A DNA stretch of 64,000 nucleotides. It comes from Porites lobata (taxonomy: Eukaryota > Cnidaria > Anthozoa > Scleractinia > Poritidae). Where the stretch lies: positions 3,805,001-3,869,000 of the forward strand of contig CALNXK010000023.1 of NCBI GenBank assembly GCA_942486035.1, in the 5' to 3' direction. Of the stretch, positions 12,401 through 23,118 are shown piece after piece. Position 1 is the first letter of the stretch. Each line of letters begins with the position of its first letter. A program made the position numbers and the translations under genes. Below the pieces are notes generated by a model, which had not been told where the DNA came from, did not search any database, and saw only the letters and a program-made list of their open reading frames with translations.

Positions 12401-13413
12401 AGTGCGGACGTACAAAAAAGCGAGCGAGCGAGCCCCTCCGCAGAGGCTCCCACTGGGTATTACATTAGGGAGCTTAAGCAACGACGACGGCGACGGCAAC
12501 GAGAACGGCGAAAAAAACAATACGTTTAGATTGGCAAAACAACAACTTTGCTCGTGCATCACGCTTATTTCTTTGTCGTTGTTGCACGACTACAACGTGA
12601 AAGTGTCTAATTTCACGTTTTGTCGAGGACGTGAACACTAGACAACGACTTTATTTTTATTTTTCTGAACTTTGATACAGTCGGTTTTAGAATTCAACTC
12701 CAGAAAAACTTGCCAACATTTGACGAATTGAACGAGTTGGAATAAGCGCGATAAAGTTTGAAGGAGCGCGAATTCACTTTTTAAGTGACGTTTTCGTAGC
12801 CGTTGCAGAGGAGAGAGGTGAAACAGCGAATGAGCGAAAAACGGCTGGAAGAGAGAAGGGAAGAGCTTGTAAGCATCTTGTTAACCCTTTAAACCTTAAG
12901 ATCAAAATTTGACTTCTCATTTGTTGCCCCTATTCATTTCCTACAGAAGTAAGAGGGAGTTGATAAATTATCAAGGAAATTCATCTTGTGTGATCATGTC
13001 CGTAATTCTTATGACCACTCTGTTTTACAATGCATTGATATCACAAGGAGAAATTTGATGCTGATCACTCTTAGGGCTTAAAGGGTTAAATACCTCAATC
13101 ACCCACTTCCCCAACTTCCTAAAACCCGTTTCTTGTGTCAATATGTAACCTGGAAAGGCTAGGCCCAGTGCAATGGGTGAAATTGGGGTGATAAATCTTT
13201 CTCGTCCTTTTTTTTTGACGCAGATCTAGCCCTTATAAAGATGTATGCCTGACCCTCCCCGCAAGTTTACCAAACAGTCCATCACTATCAGCCTCACTGT
13301 TATCTGATTGGTTAGATGGCAAGGACATGCTTCCAACAGACATGGATGAGATACAGAAAGAGCTGGAGTCTAACTCCGTACTGGCTCTCTTCCAGGAGAT
13401 GGATGATACATAG
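6431..13413 (+). CDS. MAPK7: Mitogen-activated protein kinase 7 (ERK5/BMK1), 5 coding exons
   Basis: Exons 6431-7156, 7580-8057, 9207-9680, 10334-11891 and 13224-13413 join in phase to 1,141 residues; human ERK5 has about 816. ERK5 is the MEK5-activated serine/threonine kinase with a long nuclear transactivation tail. Seen are the glycine loop GNGAYG (32-37), VAIKK with K54, HRDLKPSN (150-157), DFG (170-172), the TEY activation motif (189-191) and a kinase C-lobe ending near 325. A basic nuclear-localisation-like run lies at 419-437, followed by the SDSDKQMLQRW block (453-463) shared with human ERK5. Next comes a long Ser/Thr/Gln-rich tail, then GSGYGIG (1053-1059), and the terminal block SASLLSDWLDG in exon 5, equivalent to SASLLADWLEG in human. 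Exon 4 seems to end in a stop (CTG TGA), but that TGA is the start of a GTGAGT donor. Exon 5 restores the conserved C-terminus. The extra length is all in the low-complexity tail. Confidence 0.95.
8448..9056. mobile_element. piggyBac-like MITE, copy 1 (TTAA-flanked, carries CRE)
   Basis: TTAA at 8448-8451 and 9053-9056 flanks a 600-base element beginning CCCATTCGCTCCT and ending AGGGGCGAATGGG. TTAA duplications with CCC...GGG ends are the signature of piggyBac transposition. No transposase frame is present, so it is non-autonomous. It lies in MAPK7 intron 2. A perfect TGACGTCA sits at 8984-8991. A near-identical copy is at 46599-47219 and an internally deleted one at 38749-39149. Confidence 0.85.
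10081..10155 (+). repeat. Degraded tRNA-derived SINE head
   Basis: TAGCTCAGTTGGTAGAGC is a perfect tRNA A-box region, but the B-box is decayed (GGTTTTGAATTC) and no cloverleaf forms. A tRNA-derived SINE remnant in MAPK7 intron 3 is therefore more likely than a tRNA gene. Confidence 0.6.
12462..12806. mobile_element. MITE, GGGAGCTTAAGCAACGACG family, copy A
   Basis: The left end is ACATTAGGGAGCTTAAGCAA followed by CGACGACGGCGACGGC; the body (CGAAAAA, GTTTAGATTG, CGTGCATCACGCT, GCGCGATAAAGTTTGA blocks) matches copy B at 54172-54529. The right terminal repeat is truncated after GACGTTTTCGTAGCCGTTGC. It lies in MAPK7 intron 4. Confidence 0.75.
12881..13089. mobile_element. Short TTAA-flanked MITE (CCCTTTAA family)
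   Basis: TTAACCCTTTAAACC at the left and GGGCTTAAAGGGTTAA at the right are inverted copies flanked by TTAA. Relatives lie at 18419-18632 and 26718-26929, and a diverged one probably at 28975-29160. All share an internal GGAGAAA-TTGAT-TTGATCACT block near the right end. It sits immediately before MAPK7 exon 5. Confidence 0.7.
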
Positions 13414-13476
13414 TGCATTATGTGCTGGAAGAGATCTTTACGAGGGGCCCTCTGTTTTCTTATCAAAAGACAAATA

Positions 13477-13675
13477 TTGGCTGGCCGGACCGGCCATTTT
13501 GAAACTAAAATAAGTCAAAGAAGATTCCATCAGAGTCGATGTGTTAGCAGTAGATCCGATGGACTCCATTGGACTCTAGTTTTTGTCCACTGGAATCTAG
13601 TGGAGAGAGTATTGGACATGGCTGGATTTTTGCGCTGAGCGCACTATTTGGAATTGGACTGACCTGGCTGGGCAG
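13477..13675. repeat. Partial relative of the 15731-15955 MITE
   Basis: Blocks GGCTGGCCGGACCGGCCATT and GCGCACTATTTGGAATTGGA followed by CTGACCTGGCTGG match the internal order of the element at 15731-15955, but clear terminal repeats are missing. Confidence 0.45.
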
Positions 13676-13678
13676 ACC

Positions 13679-13910
13679 TGGGGCACGTTTCTCGAAAGTC
13701 GCGATAATTAACGGGCCCGGTAAGCTGACTCCGTTTACATTAAAGATTGAGGTTTCAATAGTTTTGCATCTAACATGATAAAACTATCAGTTAATGAAAC
13801 AAAATGGAGTAGTTTGCTAGGCAGGACCGGCGCTCTTATTCTTTATATTTTGATTTGAATATTTGATTTTGGGCCCGAAAAGTTACCGCGACTTTCGAGA
13901 AATGGGCCCC
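13679..13910. mobile_element. MITE with GGGGCACGTTTCTCGAAAGTCGC-type ends
   Basis: The left arm GGGGCACGTTTCTCGAAAG is inverted at the right as CTTTCGAGAAATGGGCCCC. Inner blocks (GGGCCCGGTAA / TTACCGCG) also pair. It is about 232 bases with no coding capacity. Confidence 0.7.
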
Positions 13911-14577
13911 TGGTCTGGCCCGCGGGTTGTTCTGGCTAATGGGAAGCTCCCTTAATCCAACAAGTAAAACGCGCGCGAGAAAATGAGGCCAGCCGCACCA
14001 CTGGAGGCCCGAGACGAGAAGAGTGCTCGTGCCTCTTCGCTGCTCAATAAAATTTGAAGAAAAGTATATTCTCGAAGAGAGAAATACTCTGTGCTTCCAG
14101 TTTGAATTTCCAAGTCTGGATAAAATCCAGCAGTGGATGCAAATGTACATGTATGACGAAGTAAAGTGAATGATCTGTACTTACTTTCTTTTTGTTTTAA
14201 CTTGTTTTCTTTTATTTGTTTAACTTGAGAGTTAAAGTTAACCTTTTTTTTTTGTTGACCTGAGCCAAAACAAAACGTGTCCAACTCAGCAGCCTCACGA
14301 TTTACCGAACAATTGTTCTTCTTACCTTCTCAAACTCAGAAAAATTACTACCTTGATAGTAGCTTAGATGCCTAACGACTTAAATTTCTGAATTTCCCAA
14401 CAACACTATTATAAGTGTTTCATATGGCATCTAGACACTTCGAAGTCTATTAGTATTCGGCGGAAGAGTTTAACACACAGAGTTTATTAACCGAGTTCAA
14501 AGTATATAAACCACCGTGAAGAGCGTCAAAAACGGATAAATTGAGCTTAGGTCTTCGCTCCAAGTCGGCTTTGATGG

Positions 14578-14784
14578 GCCTGATCAGTACCCTGGGTGCC
14601 AGAGACTTTTCTAGCGCGGTTTCCGGTTTCTGTCAAGTCTTTATAGGACCCGCGCGAGAAGCCTCGAGGTTTTTTCTCGCGGCTTCGGCCTACGACCGAA
14701 GATGTGTCGGCCTTCGGACCAACACCGAAAATTCCCGCCGCATCCGAGAAAAACCTCTGGTACCCAGGGTACCTGATCAGCGGT
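14578..14784. mobile_element. MITE with GCCTGATCAGTACCCTGGGT ends
   Basis: The left end CCTGATCAGTACCCTGGGTG is inverted at the right as TACCCAGGGTACCTGATCAG. A second internal hairpin of GCGCGAGAAGCC / CTCGCGGCTTC lies in the middle. It is GC-richer than its surroundings. Confidence 0.7.
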
Positions 14785-15176
14785 TATAGAGCTGAATCCG
14801 CTCTAGTGAAGAAAAAGCGCTCGAAACGATGGCGTTCTGACGTCTTTACAGTGGTTCAGTTAACGTTTTTTTATCATAAACACCAAAACTCGGCTGGTCT
14901 TGGCATCTCCCATTCACTTCTTGGTGATTAATATATCATGTCATATCATATATCATTTATCATGTTTGATAAATTATTGGATTCCGAGAAGGAAAGGTGC
15001 TGTTGGCAGTCAAGCATGCGTAAGATGCTCTGGCTCAAAAAGCCTTCTTTCACAAGGGTGATCCAAAGAAAAGTAGATTTTTGTTTTAAACAGAAGACTC
15101 TTTTAATTTTCTAAACAAAATGTATTGCTTGATATATGTAAATACATATTTTGTACAAAACGTATAATACAACAAA

Positions 15177-18100
15177 TCATTTTCTAGGGGCTGTGTTTTC
15201 TTTCTTCTTTTTCTTCGGTCTCGCCATGGGAAGGGCTGGAAGCTTAAATCTGGTCCTGCAACAGAGTTTTGCGAAAATTAGAGGTGAACTTCGTCTGACT
15301 CACTGAGAACCGAACATTTACTTATATGCTACCCTACTTAAAGCCAAAAGCTAGGCGAACGCTGGAGAGTGGTTGACCAGATGCAATGTAAACGTTTATA
15401 TTCTTGCTCCATTTTGATCATGTTTGATTCCATTCTCGGTAGATAACTCCCAGCTTAGAGATTAGGATACGAAAGGTCCGGGTTCGACCCTGAGTTATTA
15501 TTTCCTTCTTTCTTAAGAGAAACAGCCTCAATAACAGGTCAAAAATTTTCTCTGTGTCTTAAAAATGGCAGCAACCGTTTACGAAAGGGACCACTCCCCC
15601 CATACACCGCCACTTGAAAACCTATCAACAGGCTTTCAGTTCCGCCTGGGCCAAACGTCGAACTTTTCGTGAGACGAACCAAACTCTAATTTAGATCGAC
15701 CTAAATTAAGTTAAGTCAGACGTCGAACTTAGGGCGCTTTCCATTTGTCAGAACTGGCCGGCCGGACCATTGCCGGACCGGTCAGTTTAACAATCAAATC
15801 GGCTTTTTCCAAGGGTTTTTGGGTTGAAAAACCACCTCCTCCTTGCACACTATTTAGGATTTGACGGACCTGGCTGGATAGTTTTGATTAATAGTGAAAT
15901 TCTCATTACGACGGGAAGGGTCTGGCCGGTCAGTTCTGAAAAATGGAAAGCGCCTTTAGGACTCGAACCAATCAACTGAATCAGAACAAAAAGCAATTTT
16001 AGCCGAACGAGGCTAAATATACATTATCATACAAATTTTGTTTGGAAAAGAATTCCTAGATATACTTACTGGCAAGTTAGACATAGTGGAATAAACTGAC
16101 AATAAACTGAAAAAAAAAAAGAGAGAATTGAAAGTCAAATTACCGATGGATGATAGACTAACAAAATCCATAATTTTCTGTGGCAACTAATACTTTTTAA
16201 GCAGAAGAATACTCCTCCCTCTTTACATTTTTTAGATAACACTCAAAACTTTTCTCCTTACTTGATAAACACACGGAACACACAAATCCAATATCGACGA
16301 GTCTTCTGTGACAGAAACATGCCGCTCTGTAGTCAATATGCACAGACGTGGGAAGAACAAGCTGTTCACGGACGGTAGGCTCAGGAAGAAACACCCACTA
16401 AAATTTGGTCAAAAGAGTCAAATTAGCGGACTTAATACAAGATATCCCGCCGGTTTTCGTAGTAGCCAGTTTTACTGATACGATTTACCCGTGATTAGAA
16501 GATGAAGAGGCACCTAGGTTTTCCATATTACGCCAACAACCAGTAATAAAGGCTGGTTTTCACTAGCAGATACGAAAGAATGTTTAAGACCTAGTGAGTC
16601 GGAAGAATCAGAACGCTTCCATTTTCATCCGACTCCGTTTATGACTCTGTTACTTACGATCAAGTGAGAACCAGATTGTCGGAGTCGGAAGCAGTCGGAA
16701 ACGGGATAAACCAATCACAATATTTGTTCTCACGCTTTGTGATTGGCCTGGTTTTTCCGCTTCCCCCAACGACATCAAAAAACTAGTTTTCACTAGACCG
16801 GTGAATCTTGCACGGTGTCAGAGCGCTGTTTTCACTAGATCGTACAGCTCCTCTACGCTTATAAAGACTCCGTCTCTATCGCTAGTGAAAACCAGTCTTT
16901 AACCCTTCACTCCTAAATCAACGATGGAAAAAGTGAGTGCCGAGAGTCTCGACTCGGGTAAGGACGCGGACGCATCCTAACATTTTAGAGTAAACGAACG
17001 TAAAGGGGAAAAGAAGGTCTGGGGGGAGGGGGCGATGTCGCATTCTCGCTCCTTTTTCACGACAATCCGGCATTCCGAAATTCTGTCATCTCTATCCCGA
17101 ATACCATTTTCTTTCCCAATACCGCATCCCGTGCCACGATTTTAGCGAATACCGCTCCCCGAGGGCGGTCAAGTTCCGTATTTTTCAGAAAGTTTGCGTT
17201 TTCACGAATCCCACACTATAAATAATTCAAATCGGATCCGGAGAATATTCCTCCACACCCTAGGAAAACTGAGGCGTCGGAAAGGAATAGAGAACGCATT
17301 TAAACCCCAGAAAATAGTGATGCTCTTAAATCTTTTCACTTTTGTTGGTTAGTCCCTTGTTGCACAAAGATTTCCCAAATCTGTACATGACTTAGTATCT
17401 ACTATGCAGGTTGCCCTGTGGCACTGTCGGCTTGAGGTACCCGTGCACTGACCAGGAGATACTGAAGCAAAGCAAGAGGTTGTGGAACTTTCAAATAGAC
17501 TCCTCCTGTAATGTCGGCTGCCTGTAAATTTATAAAAAAAAAATAAATCAAGCCGGTTTGACGTCCTTATAGGCTAACAAAAAAAAATTAAGAAGCAGAA
17601 AATTCATGGAAATAAATTTCTTTCAAATTAATTTTACTAGCCGTTTTACAGTAGAGTAAATTTCGTCTGTGTAAATATGACTGACAATAATTGTCAACCT
17701 TTGAAAAGGTCTCTGGTCTGTCACAAATAAGAAGCCTTAAGGAGTGTTTTCATTTAATTCTTAGTACTTTAGGTACATGATACCACATTATACAGTCAAC
17801 TAGTTTGCCAGAAATGTAAACTCTCCATAAGATGGAACCTTATATCCACGTGTCAACAAATTAAACCTTTTAATGGAGAAACTGATGACAACAAAAGCGG
17901 TACTAGGATCGTGTTTCCACACAGGTGGTTAAGGGCGTTTTAGCTTTACCTGGGTAGACTAGTCCTGAGGGTGTGTAACTTAGCAAAGAGCCAACAGGAA
18001 GGGCAATGACCATCTTGAGTAAAGGTCATTTTTCAATCAATAATAAACACAGCTGTCATTTTTCAAGGAAGTATGGAAACGAATTTTGAGGACAATAAAA

Positions 18101-21100
18101 TCTGGAGTATGAAGAATAACATCACTACAGACTGGTACTATTATCTCAGTCACTTCAGGTTATAGATGGAGAGCATGATTGCAGCTTAAAGACACACTAT
18201 AGGTCAGTGTGATCCAAAAATCAAATGAAAATGTAAACATATTGGTCTTTGTTTGCCAAAATACCTGTTGGAGGAATCCTGATTGTTCATCTAACACACA
18301 AGCATCTATCACTGTATTCTAAAATCAAAATTAACAACAAAAAAAAGCACACTGAACGTTTTTCTTCAAGTTTGCAAACTGCAGTGGTCGATCAGGGGAG
18401 GGGTGCATAACACCTTTTTTAACCCTCTAAGCCCCAATATCCACCTACAAATCCTCCACACTGATCTTTATACATTTCCCTAAATATTTGAGAGAATTTG
18501 ATAAAAGACCAAAGCATTAATTTTTCTGTGTGCTGATCAGTTTATTAATTCTCATTTCCTTTTCTCTTGACAAGGTATGAATCTCATTAGGAGAAAATTG
18601 ATGTTGATCACTAATGGAACTTAAAGGATTAACAACTGCAATATTCTGTCACTAAAAGACTATGTACATACCACAGACAGGGGTGTAGCCAGCTTTGTGA
18701 CTGTTTGTAGGCCTGGCTGACTTTCATGTCCACATAAGCTGAAAATTGTATGCATGACTAGTACGCACTGACCGCACCAACACTTTAACCTCTTAAGCTT
18801 TTTAGCTCACCCCAACAAAGCATAATTTATTACAAGCGGTAGAGTGATCAAATCAAAAGTTTGTAGGCCGGGGCCTACAGGCCTATGGGCTGGCTACGGC
18901 CCTGACAGAGAACGAAAAGTCAGTACTATATGGATAGGTCAAGGACATGCAATGTGAGGTTTATTTGAGTGCCAATTCATATGCAAAATTAAAGGAACAC
19001 TTACACTTTTCTGGGCAGCAAATATGCAGTTCATTATTGGCATGTATTGCGCAGACACATCTGGTGCAGCTTTTAAAATCTGTGGTAAAATGAAAAAGAA
19101 TTAATTCATATCAATCAATAATCATAATAATAATTTAGAAAAGATTCTTTCAAACCATGTTGATACATTCGGTTACAGGATATTACTCAAAACAGCTACC
19201 TGCTTCAAATTTTAATTAAATCAATGATACTATCACATAACTTCAAAAAAAAAGAAAATTACAACATCTTACCACTATGCGTGATTTGAGCTTCTGTCCA
19301 ACTAAAAACAGAAAACGGATCTAGTTACTTCACAAATCCAATTGCCCTTCAAAGTGGGTTTAACTTCACTTGTAGTTTTATTTCTTATATGCATTCTGTA
19401 TACTAGGTTCCGTCTGCAAGTACTACCACAGATTAGGCAAAACAATAGCCTACATCGCAAAAAATCTTCCATTTTACAACTCACATTCAAGATTAGGTAA
19501 ATTAAAGGATAAAGTACTGATCAGGAAAATGTAATAACATTACCTGGGCACTCTTTCTCTGCTCTGTGAATATCTGATGAAAACATTAAGTCAAGTTAAA
19601 AAAACGAGAATTGACAGTGAAATAAAGGATAATTTATAGACAGTAGTTTACTTGGTACAAAAACACTATACTGGAAACAAGCAATGAAGCAAAACCTTGG
19701 GAAAGCATTAAACATCTAAAACAGTGTTATCTATGTTTTTCTTGTCCAACTACAATGCTTGCTCTCCAGTAAGCTACTTTGATGCCCCCCCCCCATTCCC
19801 CCTAGAAATTTCCAATCCCTTTTATGGGGAAGGTATGGAATATTTTCTACACAAAGTCACTGACAATGCATTATTTTATAGTCCTTAAATGGTTCCTCAA
19901 TTTTCTCTATATTGATTTCCAAATTCACGTTATTTGTAATATTTGACTTGTATAAAACATTAAATTTTGTGAGATCTCTAATAAAAACAGAGTGGAAACA
20001 AATCTGTATTCTTTATTTCCTTTGAGTCTTCTGTGCAGAATTTTTGTCAAAGGATACAGCACAAAGCCATGGTCAAGGCACTTGCAAGAAGTGTTGGAGG
20101 AACTTCAGAACTGTGGTCATCTACATAAAAGTAATGACAGTGCCTTATAAGTCAAATGAAAAAGAAATAACTACTAAACCTTTCAGGCCTACAAAGTTAC
20201 TAAATATAGGAGTTAGCCAAACACACATAAAGGTCACCACAGAAGGCTCAACATTTTGATAAATAGATATGTTACAAGTCACAATTAAATTCAGGTTAAA
20301 ATCTTTTAACTTAGGTTGATTCTCAATTTCCTTTGACTCAATTAGGAAATCATGAATAATTAGGGCTGGGAGACAAAAGAAATTGCAAATTAATCTACAA
20401 TCGGCGACAAAATGACTTGATACACTTCGCCCAAAAGTAGGCTTTTTTACGTTTTATGAACTTCAAGAGGAGGAAATATAGCTTTCCTCCCCCATCCCCT
20501 CCGTACAATGTTGGGCCCTTGTTCTAGCTACCTATAGAAAACAACAAACACCCCAACTTTGAATGGAGGGGACAGGCGAGGGGTGCGGATTCTTTTGTTC
20601 TCCGAAGTCACCCTATTTAAGTATGTCTCAACAATTTTGTCGCTGATTGTACGTTAAAAAATTTGAACCTGAATTTAATTTTGACCCGTAACAGATACAC
20701 TACTATAGATGACATGAGTGATGGGGTAATAAATGTCTTTCAAAGGCTGATTGAAAAAAATAAATAAATAAATGGAAAATGTTTTTTTTTTTACACTACT
20801 GTGATGACTAGGGCAGGAATAAAAGTGACCTGACATGAAAGGCAGACGGTTGTTCAAACATGGCTACTGGCGGCATGTGAGGTAATAATAGTTTAGTAGC
20901 AATAAAAAGACAATCTGGTGCACTCTACTAATAAGAAGAAACTGGTTACAAGAGGCTATTTACATTTTCAAATAAATATTATTTGGGTCTCTACAGCTTC
21001 CCTGATAAAGGAAGGAGGGGATTTCTCGCAGAGGTTTTAAGCAACAAAAAATTGGAAACAAGTTCTCAAAACCCAAAAGTAGCTGCGATTACTTATGTCA

Positions 21101-22925
21101 AGAAGATCTTGTTTACCTGTCAAGACATCGGCAGATAACAGAGTTTTGAGTTCTGTTATGATAGCATCATTGACATTAGCAAAGCCTTCATATTTCCCAT
21201 CTTTAGGAAGATCAGCCTGACCAGCATCTGTCATGTCACCAAGATTGTCTTCTCTTGGAAAAACAAACTTGCTGTTTAATTAGAAAAAAATGTTTTTGGT
21301 TATTAAGCAAAATATAGGCAAGATTCAGGATTGAAGGTATACGTATATGTTGTAGTTAATTTTTTATCTCAGGTAATTTTTATTTTTCTTTTGTTTCAAC
21401 TTCATTAGCATATATTACCATACCCAAAAACAAAAGAAAAATAAAAATTACCTGAAATAAAAAATTAACTACAACATATACGTCGTATATGTGGGAGGTG
21501 AGATGCCAAAAATAACCATCTGGATTGCAAGATTGCCCATGAAATTTTGGGCTGGGATTACAGGGTTGAAGAACCCTATTGGAGACCCTCAGAATTGAGA
21601 CAGTGGACTGCCAACTGTTGGTTGTAGGGAGATGTTCTTTTTAATTACTGCAAGTAAAATGCATTTTCAGCGACTGATAAATCAAATTCTCATGGTAACT
21701 AAAAATCATACCTTGTTGAAGTGTGAGACAAAATAAAAGAAAGAGAGTTGTTATGTTTCATCATAAGATGTGCATTGCAGAAAACCATAAGACTGTCCAC
21801 ACAGTGTGTCAAGCTGATCTGGAAATGAATACATTACATACAATCCTTTAATAATCAACCTGACATGACATCAACATCTGCTTCTATGTCTAACAGCAAG
21901 ATGCTGTAGGAAACAGTTCTCAAATAAATGGCCCATCAATTTGAACCTTCAACATCGCCCCCCGCCACCCTGGTCAAACCCCAGGTATTTGACCATAATT
22001 TCTACTGGGGGAGCGGGAAATTTTACCATTGCCATGGTGGGTTGGGGAATTTGGGCCGAAAGTGTCAAGTTTAACTTCTTTGGACCATCTAGGTCGGACA
22101 ACATACTTTGATAGGTGTGATCTTTCTCATAATAAGATGGAAGAGTTTAAGGGTAAAGAAACAGCTTCTTTTGGCAAGGAATTTCAAAAGTTCTTCATTA
22201 TGTATTTTTGAAAGTATAACGTATGAAAACAAGATTGAGTGATGATTTCTGTAATTCAATTGCCAATCAACATAATGGGAAGTCCCGAAAATTCGCTTAA
22301 GTCTATTTTTCAAATTCACAATCTCAGCGCAGAACATTTCTTCTTTGGGAGGAGCATTTTGACCACCACATTGGGCTAATGTGATGGTAATTTGAACAGG
22401 CCTGTTTTAATAAGGTCAAATGCTTGGGGGGTTACCCGGGGGGGGGGGGGGGAAATGGTGTTGAAGTTTCATATTGATCGATGTCATTTATGTTGGGTAC
22501 AAACTCAACTTGTCCTCGTTAAAACCGGAAGTTTGTGTAACCTGAAGCAATTGTACACTTAACATCAGAGTGAGGCTGCATTCCATCATCATCTTGCAAC
22601 AACCCAAATGTGTGTGCAACTTTTGTTAGAATAAAACTTGTGTTGAAGTTTACTTCAAGTCTGTCGTCTCAGTCTAACGAAGAACTATGGCCGCGCTTGC
22701 AACAACAGTACTTAAAGAGTTCTGACCTGTTGTTCATTTTCACCAGCCAGAGGGTCTTCACTTCCTTCGCAAGTAATTCTTCCCCACCACACGGGATTGG
22801 CATCAAGAATAACCACAAGAAGATTGCAGATGTTTTCTTAAAGTAAAAACAATGCGACAGTTAGATTTTACTGAAACACGAAGGTGACGAAACTCACATC
22901 ACATCTAGGCCTCACCGTCAGCCAT
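15177..22925 (-). CDS. GTF2H3: General transcription factor IIH subunit 3 (p34/TFB4), 13 exons
   Basis: Minus-strand exons, in transcript order: 22925-22916, 22836-22727, 21818-21712, 21271-21117, 20120-20058, 19573-19544, 19301-19273, 19079-19005, 18318-18265, 17521-17453, 16397-16262, 16106-16070, 15255-15177. They join in phase to 317 residues; human p34 has 308. The protein is a core TFIIH subunit that pairs with p44 in transcription initiation and nucleotide-excision repair. It starts MADENICNLL and has the vWA-like strand LLVVILDANPVWWG (9-22), DGKYEGFANVNDAI in exon 4, LKSRIV-ILKAA across exons 7-8, and IDYRAACFCHRRL (255-267). The C-terminal zinc-binding region has C261, C263, C274, C277, C282, C288 and C291, followed by a basic tail (PKKKKKE). 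Exon 1 contributes only 10 coding bases, and exons of 30, 29 and 37 bases are microexons that no frame-length search would find. All junctions use GT-AG. Confidence 0.95.
15731..15955. mobile_element. MITE with AGGGCGCTTTCCATTT ends
   Basis: The left end AGGGCGCTTTCCATTTGTCA plus GAACTGGCCGG is inverted at the right as CCGGTCAGTTCTGAAAAATG plus GAAAGCGCCT. It lies in GTF2H3 intron 12. A partial relative at 13477-13675 shares GGCCGGACCGGCCATTTTG-like and ACTATTTGGAATTGGACTGA blocks. Confidence 0.75.
16548..16902. mobile_element. MITE with AAAGGCTGGTTTTCACTAGC ends
   Basis: The left end AAAGGCTGGTTTTCACTAGC is inverted at the right as GCTAGTGAAAACCAGTCTTT. Internal CACTAG / GTCGGAGTCGGAAG motifs recur. 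It is 355 bases, in GTF2H3 intron 10. Confidence 0.75.
18419..18632. mobile_element. Short TTAA-flanked MITE (CCCTTTAA family), second copy
   Basis: TTAACCCTCTAAGCCC to GGAACTTAAAGGATTAA. It has the same internal order as 26718-26929 (ATCTTTATACATTTCC, TTTATTAATTCTCAT, AGGAGAAAATTGAT). It lies in GTF2H3 intron 8. Confidence 0.75.
18678..18904. mobile_element. MITE with CAGGGGTGTAGCCAGC ends
   Basis: The left end CAGGGGTGTAGCCAGCTTTG is inverted at the right as GGGCTGGCTACGGCCCTG. It is 227 bases, in GTF2H3 intron 8, with GTAGGCC blocks inside. Confidence 0.7.
21341..21483. mobile_element. Long near-perfect inverted repeat (hairpin MITE)
   Basis: A left arm of about 52 bases starting ACGTATATGTTGTAGTTAAT is repeated inverted, with about one mismatch, ending ATTAACTACAACATATACGT. 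The loop is about 40 bases. It lies in GTF2H3 intron 3. The arm similarity implies a recent insertion or strong constraint. Confidence 0.8.
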
Positions 22926-23118
22926 GTTGGAAATTGACTTTTTACGTCATGTAAAATTTCACCTAGCTTCCTCTTTGCGTGACTCCCGGGATTTCTACGT
23001 CATACACGCGCGATGTACATTGAAGCGAGGCAAATTCAAAGGGAAAGGATGTCACAGGTCGGGTACAGTGCCATGTTGATGTTCACGATGTTCTCCAAAC
23101 CATGAATGTAATTGAAAG
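22926..23118. promoter_or_regulatory. Bidirectional promoter between GTF2H3 and HECTD4
   Basis: Only 193 bp separate the two oppositely directed start codons. The interval is locally GC-richer and has two TACGTCA (ATF/CREB half-palindrome) sites, TTACGTCA at 22942-22949 and TACGTCA at 22996-23002. No TATA box is visible. Because exon 1 of GTF2H3 supplies just 10 coding bases and the HECTD4 leader must also fit, the transcription starts must be very close together or overlap. Two short overlapping upstream frames precede the HECTD4 start (see findings). Confidence 0.75.

Larger units (their letters stand above)
13414..15176. other. MAPK7-GTF2H3 convergent intergenic region
   Basis: This region is the 3' flank of both genes and is rich in inverted-repeat elements (13477-13675, 13679-13910 and 14578-14784, described separately). 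AATAAA near 14046 is the first clear plus-strand polyadenylation signal after the MAPK7 stop. An ATTAAA on the minus strand at 15107-15102 could serve GTF2H3. I see no further gene; the open frames here are shadows of repeats. Confidence 0.5.

Noticed and set aside
14541..14931. Overlapping plus-strand frames
   Set aside because: They are products of the GC-rich inverted-repeat element at 14578-14784.
20044..20259. Plus-strand frame of 71 residues
   Set aside because: It runs antisense over GTF2H3 exon 5 and has no family likeness.
22438..22452. Run of 15 G, possible G-quadruplex or assembly problem
   Set aside because: A single homopolymer in an intron with no supporting G tracts; read errors in run length are common.
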